From contig DQCL01000112.1 in NCBI GenBank assembly GCA_003533975.1, positions 1,354-7,171 of the forward strand: DNA of 5,818 bases, given 5' to 3'. The translations under genes were made by a program, and so were the position numbers. The DNA is from Octadecabacter sp. Lineage in GTDB: Bacteria; Pseudomonadota; Alphaproteobacteria; Rhodobacterales; Rhodobacteraceae. Within the stretch, counting starts at the first letter, position 1. Each line of letters starts with the position of its first letter. Positions 1 through 4,981 of the stretch are shown piece by piece. Below the pieces are notes generated by a model, which had not been told where the DNA came from, made no database searches, and saw nothing but the letters and a program-made list of their open reading frames with translations.

Positions 1-717
1 GGTGATCCCGACTATGAGAAATCGCTGGAAATCGTCAAAGGTTTACCGAGCGCTGGTGTAGACATCATCGAACTTGGCCTTCCGTTCACGGACCCTATGG
101 CGGATGGCGCAACTATTCAGCTGGCCGGACAACGCGCACTTGATGGCGGCATGACCCTTAATCAAACGCTCTCCATCGCTGCTGAACTTCGCAAAACCGA
201 TGACACGACCCCGATTGTACTGATGGGGTATTACAATCCAATATATTCACGTGGTGTTGAAACGTTTTTAGCGCAAGCGAAGGCTGCCGGAATCGACGGG
301 CTGATCATCGTGGATTTGCCGCCGGAGGAAGACGAGGAACTCTGCATTCCGGCCCAAGCTGCTGGTCTAAACTTCATTCGCCTCGCGACACCGACAACGG
401 ACGAGAAACGCCTTCCTAAGGTGCTCCAGAACACGTCGGGCTTTGTTTATTACGTTTCCGTCACCGGAACGACAGGCGCTGCAGCGGCACAGGCCAGCGA
501 CGTCGCGCCCGAGGTTTCCCGCATCAAAGCATCAACCGACCTTCCTGTTATCGTAGGGTTCGGGGTTCGCACGCCGGACACAGCCAAAGACATCGCTGGT
601 GTCGCGGATGGCACCGTTGTTGGATCGGCCATTGTCGAGAAAATCGCCGCGGGTGAACCCGTGGAAGATGTGTTGGCCTTTGTGAAAACACTTTCGGACG
701 GTGCGCACTCAGCCTGA
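1..717 (+). CDS. trpA: Tryptophan synthase alpha subunit, 5' end missing
   Basis: This is the alpha subunit of tryptophan synthase. It cleaves indole-3-glycerol phosphate to indole and glyceraldehyde 3-phosphate and passes indole to TrpB in a cytoplasmic alpha2-beta2 complex. The reading frame is open from base 1 and gives 238 residues. About 25 N-terminal residues are missing, judged by aligning the catalytic Glu with Glu49 of the enteric enzyme. The catalytic Glu (window residue 24, bases 70-72) lies in [15 protein letters not shown], and the catalytic Asp (residue 35, bases 103-105, equivalent to Asp60) is in the same motif. The TIM-barrel loop [11 protein letters not shown] and the phosphate-binding segments GFGVRTP and VVGSAIV are intact. 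The internal ATG at base 97 is not the start, because the conserved catalytic motif extends upstream of it. The stop is TGA at 715-717. No trpB is visible, and no clear terminator follows. Identity is very secure. Confidence 0.97.
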   Translation, partial: GDPDYEKSLEIVKGLPSAGVDIIELGLPFTDPMADGATIQLAGQRALDGGMTLNQTLSIAAELRKTDDTTPIVLMGYYNPIYSRGVETFLAQAKAAGIDGLIIVDLPPEEDEELCIPAQAAGLNFIRLATPTTDEKRLPKVLQNTSGFVYYVSVTGTTGAAAAQASDVAPEVSRIKASTDLPVIVGFGVRTPDTAKDIAGVADGTVVGSAIVEKIAAGEPVEDVLAFVKTLSDGAHSA

Positions 718-783
718 GCCTCCTAAACACCGTCAAAACGAACTTGGCCCTCCACCGGTGATTTACGGATGCTGTGCTATTGC

Positions 784-820
784 GCCAAACTTGGCAAATT
801 GGTAAGAGAACCTAACCAAT
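784..820. promoter_or_regulatory. Two inverted repeats, possible operator before the lactate dehydrogenase gene
   Basis: The spacer between trpA and the dehydrogenase holds two inverted repeats. The first is GCCAA-AC-TTGGC at 784-795. The second is ATTGGTAAG (798-806), five bases, then CTAACCAAT (812-820); its arms match at 8 of 9 positions. ATTGGT/ACCAAT half-sites are typical of GntR/FadR-family regulators such as LldR and PdhR, but those sites usually have about 3 bases between the half-sites, not the 11 seen between these cores. A TTGGCA at 791-796 could be a -35 box, but no good -10 follows at normal spacing. The operator role is inferred from the repeats and the neighbouring gene only. 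The rest of the spacer (718-783) shows nothing clear. Confidence 0.35.
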
Positions 821-839
821 ATAGCCGAAAGTATGTGAA

Positions 840-2003
840 ATGCCTGTCATCACCACCATCGACGACCTGAAACGCATCCACAAACGTCGCACACCCAAGA
901 TGTTTTATGACTACGCTGAAAGCGGATCTTGGACTGAACAGACCTTTCGCGAAAACACATCCGATTTTGACAAAATTCGCCTGCGTCAACGGGTTGCCGT
1001 AGACATGACAAACCGGACGACGGCCAGCCAGATGATCGGACAAGATGTAGTGATGCCTGTGGCCCTCGCACCGGTCGGGCTTACAGGAATGCAATGCGCC
1101 GACGGCGAGATTAAGGCCGCCAAGGCCGCTGAAAAATTTGGTGTGCCGTTTACTTTGTCGACCATGTCGATCTGTTCCATCGAGGACGTCGCAGAAAACA
1201 CCGAAAAGCCGTTCTGGTTTCAAGTATACACGCTCAAAGACGACGACTTCATGAAGCGCCTCTTTGAGCGCGCAAAAGCTGCGAAATGCTCTGCCATTGT
1301 GATCACCCTCGATCTGCAAATTCTTGGTCAACGGCACAAAGACCTTAAGAACGGGCTGACCGCCCCACCAAAGTTCACCATCCCAACAATGCTTGATCTC
1401 GCGACGAAATGGACGTGGGGGCTGCAAATGCTGCAAACCAAACGCCGTTTCTTCGGTAACATTGTGGGCCACGCGCAAGACGTCAGCGACCCGTCGTCCC
1501 TTGCGGAATGGACCGCCGATGCCTTCGATCAATCACTGGATTGGAACCGTGTCGCCGAATTGATGAAAATGTGGGACGGCCCTGTTATCTTGAAAGGTAT
1601 TCTTGACGTTGAGGACGCGAGAAAGGCCGTCGAGCTGGGCGCCGACGCGATCATCGTTTCAAACCACGGCGGGCGTCAGTTGGACGGGGCGCTGTCCTCT
1701 ATTCGCATGCTTGAGCAGATCGTTGATGCCGTCGGGGATCGCATTGACGTGCATTTTGACAGCGGCATTCGATCCGGTCAGGACGTACTAAAGGCCCTCG
1801 CGCTTGGTGCTAAGGGCACTTACATCGGCCGTGCTTTCGTCAACGGGTTGGGTGCTATGGGCGAAGCAGGCGTCACCAAAGCGCTTGAGGTCATCCACAA
1901 GGAATTGGATCTAACAATGGCACTTTGTGGCCACCGTAACATAACCGAAGTCGACAAGGACATTTTGCTGATCCCCGAAGATTTCTCAGGCAAGTGGGCC
2001 TAA
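840..2003 (+). CDS. lldD: FMN-dependent alpha-hydroxy-acid dehydrogenase, L-lactate dehydrogenase type
   Basis: This 387-residue TIM-barrel flavoenzyme should oxidise an L-2-hydroxy acid, most likely L-lactate to pyruvate, passing electrons to quinone or oxygen. The length is normal for the LldD/glycolate oxidase family. Family residues seen by aligning to glycolate oxidase and flavocytochrome b2 are Tyr25 in FYDYAESG, the STMS segment (107-110), Gln128 and Tyr130 in FQVY, Asp158 and Arg165 in the LDLQILGQR segment, Lys252 in ILKGI, and the active-site signature SNHGGRQLDG (274-283) with catalytic His276 and Arg279. FMN phosphate binding is seen in DSGIRSG (307-313) and IGR (329-331). The usual Pro two residues after the active-site Asp is Gln160 here. 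The ATG at 840 starts a canonical N-terminus (ITTIDDLKR); upstream there is only a weak GAAAG at 827-831. Glycolate, mandelate or a longer hydroxy acid as substrate cannot be excluded. No lactate permease or regulator gene is nearby. Confidence 0.9.
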   Translation: MPVITTIDDLKRIHKRRTPKMFYDYAESGSWTEQTFRENTSDFDKIRLRQRVAVDMTNRTTASQMIGQDVVMPVALAPVGLTGMQCADGEIKAAKAAEKFGVPFTLSTMSICSIEDVAENTEKPFWFQVYTLKDDDFMKRLFERAKAAKCSAIVITLDLQILGQRHKDLKNGLTAPPKFTIPTMLDLATKWTWGLQMLQTKRRFFGNIVGHAQDVSDPSSLAEWTADAFDQSLDWNRVAELMKMWDGPVILKGILDVEDARKAVELGADAIIVSNHGGRQLDGALSSIRMLEQIVDAVGDRIDVHFDSGIRSGQDVLKALALGAKGTYIGRAFVNGLGAMGEAGVTKALEVIHKELDLTMALCGHRNITEVDKDILLIPEDFSGKWA

Positions 2004-2026
2004 CACGACCACGCTGCAAAAACGTC

Positions 2027-2055
2027 TTTCCAAAAAGGGATTCGTGCCCTATACG
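2027..2055 (+). promoter_or_regulatory. Candidate promoter for rplY
   Basis: TTTCCA (2027-2032) and TATACG (2050-2055) are separated by 17 bases, each matching the sigma-70 consensus at 4 of 6 positions. Transcription would start near 2062 and give a leader of about 85 bases with two hairpins. A rival pair lies closer to the gene: CTGACA (2085-2090) and TAGAAT (2110-2115). Each of those boxes matches at 5 of 6 positions, but the spacing is a long 19 bases and the leader would be only about 25 bases. The choice between them cannot be made by eye. Confidence 0.3.
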
Positions 2056-2067
2056 CGCGACTTCACT

Positions 2068-2123
2068 GGGAGCCATTTAGGTTCCTGACATGGAAAAGTG
2101 GGTCGCCAATAGAATTGGGCGAC
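2068..2123 (+). promoter_or_regulatory. Two-hairpin region upstream of rplY, possible leader
   Basis: Two stem-loops lie in the 143-base spacer before rplY. The first pairs GGGAGCC (2068-2074) with GGTTCCT (2080-2086) around the loop ATTTA, giving 7 pairs of which two are G-U. The second pairs GTCGCC (2102-2107) with GGCGAC (2118-2123); AAT and ATT can extend the stem if one G is bulged. Neither is followed by a T run, so they are not intrinsic terminators of the upstream gene. The second ends 10 bases before the AAAGGA ribosome binding site. In E. coli, L25 is known to repress its own translation through its leader. A similar role here is only inferred. Confidence 0.35.
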
Positions 2124-2146
2124 GCGCGAATTGAAAGGATACTAAC

Positions 2147-2803
2147 ATGGCTGGCCAAGTTCCAGATTTTGAAGCACTGCTTCGCACTGACACAGGTAAA
2201 GGCGCTGCGCGCCAAGCACGCCGCGACGGTCTTGTACCCGGCGTTGTATACGGTGGCGGTGAAGACCCCATCGCGATCAACGTTCCGTTTAACGTACTGT
2301 TTAAAAAGCTGAAAGCTGGCCGTTTCTTGTCCACGCTTTTCAACCTGAAAGTTGAAGGCCAGGAAGACGTTCGCGTGATCTGCCGTAATGTTCAGCGCCA
2401 CGTTGTGAAAGATTTGCCAACGCACCTCGACTTCATGCGCCTGAAGCGCACAACAAAGATCAACCTGTTCATCGGAGTTGATTTCATCAACGAAGAAGAA
2501 TGCCCTGCGATCAAGCAAGGCGGTATCTTGGTCCCCGTACGTAACGAAGTTGAATTGCTCGTAACAGCTGGCGATATTCCAGAAAAGATCACTGTTGATC
2601 TGGCTGGCCTTGAAATCGGTGATACCATCACGATTTCCAACATCACTCTGCCTGCTGGCTCCAAGCCAACAATCGACCGTGACTTCGTTATTGCGAACCT
2701 TCAGGCACCTGCTGCCCTGACATCCGCTGATGATGAAGACGAAGCAGGCGACGACGTTGCAGCGGACGAAGTTCCAGCAACAACAGAAGCATCCGAAGAG
2801 TAA
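2147..2803 (+). CDS. rplY: 50S ribosomal protein L25 (bL25), Ctc/TL5 long form
   Basis: bL25 binds 5S rRNA in the central protuberance of the large ribosomal subunit; the two-domain form is also called Ctc or TL5 (general stress protein). The 218-residue length fits the long form. Residues 10-95 are the 5S-binding beta-barrel domain, with [20 protein letters not shown] (17-36) and the V-Q-R-H...T-H-L-D-F motif (82-96). Residues 100-190 are the C-terminal beta domain, with [27 protein letters not shown] and ITLPAG. The tail from about 194 is highly acidic and probably disordered, as is common in alphaproteobacteria. The motif usually reads Q-x-H-P; here Pro is Val86, a minor change. The start is well supported by AAAGGA at 2134-2139, seven bases before the ATG. 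The stop is TAA, and a strong terminator follows 21 bases later. Identity is secure. Confidence 0.96.
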   Translation: MAGQVPDFEALLRTDTGKGAARQARRDGLVPGVVYGGGEDPIAINVPFNVLFKKLKAGRFLSTLFNLKVEGQEDVRVICRNVQRHVVKDLPTHLDFMRLKRTTKINLFIGVDFINEEECPAIKQGGILVPVRNEVELLVTAGDIPEKITVDLAGLEIGDTITISNITLPAGSKPTIDRDFVIANLQAPAALTSADDEDEAGDDVAADEVPATTEASEE

Positions 2804-2824
2804 ATCTTCAGGCCTTTCTATTTT

Positions 2825-2854
2825 AAAGGGCGTGCCGTTTGGTGCGCCCTTTTT
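2825..2854 (+). terminator. Rho-independent terminator of rplY
   Basis: AAAGGGCGTGCC (2825-2836) pairs with GGTGCGCCCTTT (2841-2852) around the loop GTTT, giving a 12-pair stem with two G-U pairs, followed by TTTTT at 2850-2854. The hairpin begins 21 bases after the rplY stop codon. On the opposite strand the two G-U pairs become A-C mismatches and the stem is followed by AAAA, so it should work mainly for rplY and poorly for the convergent EAL gene. Confidence 0.9.
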
Positions 2855-2882
2855 GCTTCGGCGATCATCTTATGCATAGAGC

Positions 2883-4109
2883 CTAAGCGGATTGCACATG
2901 CTTCAACACATCCGTCGAGAGTGTGGGGCGCCCAAGGTGAAACCCTTGCCCCAGTTCAACACCGAGGTTCTTTAGAGTTCGCATCTCCGCCTCGGTTTCA
3001 ATCCCTTCAGCGACAACCCTCGCATTCGTATCTTTTGCAAATTGCACCATCGCGGACGCCAGCGCCCGCCGTGCGAGATCTTTATCGACATCTTGGGTGA
3101 GCGATATATCCAACTTGATAACGTCTGGGCGCAACCGGATGATTTGCTGTAGCCCTGAATACCCAGCCCCTGCGTCGTCCACAGCGATGCGCGCGCCGTG
3201 GTCGCGCAGTTTGTCAATTTCCATCAGCAGTACATCAAGGTCTTCAATCGCAGCATGTTCCGTGATCTCAACAACGACCCGGCTCCCCCCAGCGGCTTCA
3301 ATAAGCGTAGACAGCTTTCCCGTTGCCAACGTCGCGGGCGACGTGTTGACAGCCAAATAGCAAGATGTCGGCAGCTGCGGCAGAACCTTTAGCGCCACCT
3401 CGACCACGAATATTTCCAACGCCACCTGCAACCCCACCTCAGCGGCATCATCAAACCATTGGTCAGGTGGCCGATACGGTTGCGGTGAAAACCTGCACAA
3501 CGCTTCGTATCCGGCCGTCCCTTGATCTTCTAAGCGAAGAATAGGTTGCAACGCGATCTCAAACAGTTGTGTTTCTAAGACGTCTCTAATTGTGTTCAGC
3601 TTTTGAAGCGCCGTAGATGCAAAATTCAACCTCGCGTTCACTTGGCCCGCAGCAAGCGACGCAAACGCACGCGCAACCTCAAGATCACGGTTGTTCAGCG
3701 TGGGACGGGCAACTTTGCCAAAGCAGCAAAACACTCCGTAAACTGAACCGTCGTCACGCAAAATCGGAACACCTACGTAACTGCCCACTGGAAAGTTATA
3801 GGTCACAGGGAGGTTTGCAGTAAACGGTTGCAGTTTCGTGTCCGGTATCAACTCCGGAAGCTGCCCGCTAACGACGTAGTGGCAATACGTTTCAACAAGT
3901 GGCTGCCTATCACCAACGTTTATGCTGGCTTCATACCCAGGCGCACATACCTCTCTCAAAATCACCTCATCACCGACAAATTCAGAAACATAAGCAACGT
4001 CCATCTCTAGATGGCTTCGCATAAACGACAGTGAATGCATTATGATGTCATCGCCCCCGCGGGCCAAACTGGGTGCCAAAACGGAGACATTGGGGGAATT
4101 GCTGGACAT
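2883..4109 (-). CDS. GAF-EAL protein, predicted cyclic-di-GMP phosphodiesterase
   Basis: This 408-residue protein should hydrolyse cyclic-di-GMP to pGpG in the cytoplasm under control of an N-terminal sensor. Residues 20-158 read as a GAF domain (for example PVGSYVGVPILRDDGSVYGVFCCF, about 107-130, and a final helix). A helical linker (about 160-185) leads to the EAL domain (about 186-403). The key EAL residues are present: E202-A-L-C-R206, Asn255 in LAVNTSP, Glu281 and Glu284 in VEITEHA, Asp311-Asp312 in DDAGAGYSGL, Lys332 in IKLD, Glu368 and Glu371 in AEGIET, and QGFHLGRP (388-395). The enzyme is therefore predicted to be active. There is no GGDEF domain, signal peptide or membrane segment. 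An in-frame ATG at 4127 would add six residues but has no ribosome binding site, whereas the ATG at 4109 has AGAAGG six bases upstream, so 4109 is preferred. The GAF ligand and the process controlled (motility or biofilm) are unknown. Confidence 0.92.
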   Translation of the reverse strand: MSSNSPNVSVLAPSLARGGDDIIMHSLSFMRSHLEMDVAYVSEFVGDEVILREVCAPGYEASINVGDRQPLVETYCHYVVSGQLPELIPDTKLQPFTANLPVTYNFPVGSYVGVPILRDDGSVYGVFCCFGKVARPTLNNRDLEVARAFASLAAGQVNARLNFASTALQKLNTIRDVLETQLFEIALQPILRLEDQGTAGYEALCRFSPQPYRPPDQWFDDAAEVGLQVALEIFVVEVALKVLPQLPTSCYLAVNTSPATLATGKLSTLIEAAGGSRVVVEITEHAAIEDLDVLLMEIDKLRDHGARIAVDDAGAGYSGLQQIIRLRPDVIKLDISLTQDVDKDLARRALASAMVQFAKDTNARVVAEGIETEAEMRTLKNLGVELGQGFHLGRPTLSTDVLKHVQSA

Positions 4110-4115
4110 TGGGAA

Positions 4116-4121
4116 CCTTCT
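4116..4121 (-). promoter_or_regulatory. Ribosome binding site deciding the EAL gene start
   Basis: AGAAGG on the minus strand, six bases before the ATG at 4109-4107. The alternative ATG at 4127-4125 is preceded by an A-rich stretch ending in ACGC with no purine-rich ribosome binding site. This site would fall inside the coding sequence if the upstream ATG were used. Confidence 0.65.
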
Positions 4122-4130
4122 TTTCATGCG

Positions 4131-4146
4131 TTTTTCTGCAGAAAAA
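4131..4146. promoter_or_regulatory. Perfect 16-bp palindrome upstream of the EAL gene
   Basis: TTTTTCTGCAGAAAAA is identical to its own reverse complement. Its near edge is 22 bases upstream of the preferred EAL start codon (4109) and about 100 bases from the pth start on the other strand. A perfect symmetric site in a divergent spacer suggests the operator of a dimeric regulator, most likely acting on the EAL gene. I do not recognise the motif. An RNA hairpin with no loop is not feasible, so a DNA-level role is more likely. Confidence 0.4.
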
Positions 4147-4162
4147 TCTTAAACAATACGTT

Positions 4163-4222
4163 ACTGAGCAGCCCTCAGTTTAGAACAATTTTATGTAACT
4201 TGGCGGGCTAGGACTGGCCCGC
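4163..4222 (+). other. Two short hairpins in the divergent spacer before pth
   Basis: ACTGAG (4163-4168) pairs with CTCAGT (4174-4179) around CAGCC. Further on, GCGGGC (4203-4208) pairs with GCCCGC (4217-4222) around an 8-base loop. Neither has a run of T after it, so neither looks like a terminator. The second ends 21 bases before the pth start codon and would lie in its leader if transcription starts upstream. No convincing promoter for pth can be picked out by eye; the spacer is AT-rich between 4141 and 4200, where promoters of both genes may lie. Confidence 0.3.
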
Positions 4223-4243
4223 AATGGACGATATAGAGAGTCT

Positions 4244-4930
4244 ATGAAACTCTTTGTTGGCCTTGGAAATCCCGGTGCGAAATACGCACAGAACCGTCAT
4301 AATATCGGCTTTATGGCACTTGACCGGATCGCCGCGGATCACGGGTTTGCACCTTGGCGGTCCAAATTTCAGGGCCAAATCACCGAAGGGCGTCTTGGGC
4401 GGGACAAAGTTCTGCTCTTAAAACCCGAGACCTTCATGAACTTGTCTGGTCAGTCGGTGGGCGAAGCCATGCGGTTCTACAAACTCGACAGCACAGATGT
4501 TGTCGTGTTTCACGATGAAATTGACCTCGCGCCTGCAAAGGTTCGCCTGAAATCCGGTGGTGGGCATGCGGGACACAACGGGCTGCGGTCCATCCACCAA
4601 CACATAAGCCCGCAGTACGATCGTGTGCGTCTTGGTGTCGGCCATCCGGGCCATAAAGACCGTGTTCCAGGCTATGTGCTTAGCGATTTTGCCAAGGCCG
4701 ACCAGAACTGGCTGGATGATGTACTTCGCGGCATTTCTGACGGGGCGGCACATTTGGCAGATGATGAAGGACCAAAGTTCCTCAATGCCGTTGCGCTACG
4801 CGTAACCCCGCCACGCCCGTCAACGGGCACGAAGGGGAAGCCGGATCAAAAACAAGCTGAGCCAGCGCCAACCGCACCCCCAGAGGACACCCGCAGCACG
4901 TTGCAAAAACTCGCCGATAAATTCCGGTAA
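4244..4930 (+). CDS. pth: Peptidyl-tRNA hydrolase
   Basis: Pth releases tRNA from peptidyl-tRNAs that drop off the ribosome; it is an essential cytoplasmic recycling enzyme. The protein has 228 residues. The canonical N-terminus MKLFVGLGNPG fixes the start, although only a weak GAGAG (4236-4240) precedes it by three bases. The catalytic and substrate-binding residues are present: Asn9 in GLGNPG, His19 in NRHNIGF, Asn66 in KPETFMNLSG, Asp91 in HDEIDL, and Asn112 in GGGHAGHNGLRS. The catalytic core ends near residue 186. The remaining 40 or so residues form a Pro/Lys/Glu-rich, probably disordered tail closing with a short amphipathic segment (TLQKLADKFR). E. coli Pth lacks this tail (about 194 residues), but long tails are common in alphaproteobacterial members. 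The serine hydrolase gene follows after 51 bases with no terminator between, suggesting co-transcription. Confidence 0.97.
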   Translation: MKLFVGLGNPGAKYAQNRHNIGFMALDRIAADHGFAPWRSKFQGQITEGRLGRDKVLLLKPETFMNLSGQSVGEAMRFYKLDSTDVVVFHDEIDLAPAKVRLKSGGGHAGHNGLRSIHQHISPQYDRVRLGVGHPGHKDRVPGYVLSDFAKADQNWLDDVLRGISDGAAHLADDEGPKFLNAVALRVTPPRPSTGTKGKPDQKQAEPAPTAPPEDTRSTLQKLADKFR

Positions 4931-4981
4931 TGGCCCGTTGAAACAACCATCAAGACACCTGCAAACAATCGAGAGCACGAT

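Noticed and set aside
728..760. CACCG...CGGTG inverted repeat after trpA as a possible terminator
   Set aside because: Only five pairs with a 23-base loop and no T run follows; not a credible terminator.
777..1532. A 251-codon open frame on the minus strand opposite the dehydrogenase gene
   Set aside because: It lies opposite a well-conserved enzyme, its translation is rich in Cys, His, Arg and Phe with no recognisable domain, and it has no plausible upstream signals; it is a shadow of the real gene.
2036..2050. AGGG...CCCT after the dehydrogenase gene as a possible terminator
   Set aside because: A four-pair stem with no T run; too weak.
2063..2518. A 151-codon minus-strand open frame overlapping the start of rplY
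   Set aside because: It runs through the conserved 5S-binding domain of L25 on the other strand and resembles no family; a shadow frame.
4149..4164. Resemblance to a CtrA binding site (TTAA, spacer, TTAC) upstream of the EAL gene
   Set aside because: The spacer is 8 rather than 7 bases and the second half-site is incomplete. It would be attractive in front of a cyclic-di-GMP gene, but the match is too poor to claim.
4238..4242. GANTC (CcrM-type methylation) sites just before pth and at 2039-2043 before rplY
   Set aside because: Such 5-base sites are frequent by chance and also occur inside genes here (for example 290-294), so position alone says nothing.
4418..4753. A 111-codon minus-strand open frame inside pth
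   Set aside because: It is fully opposite the catalytic core of Pth and has no recognisable features.
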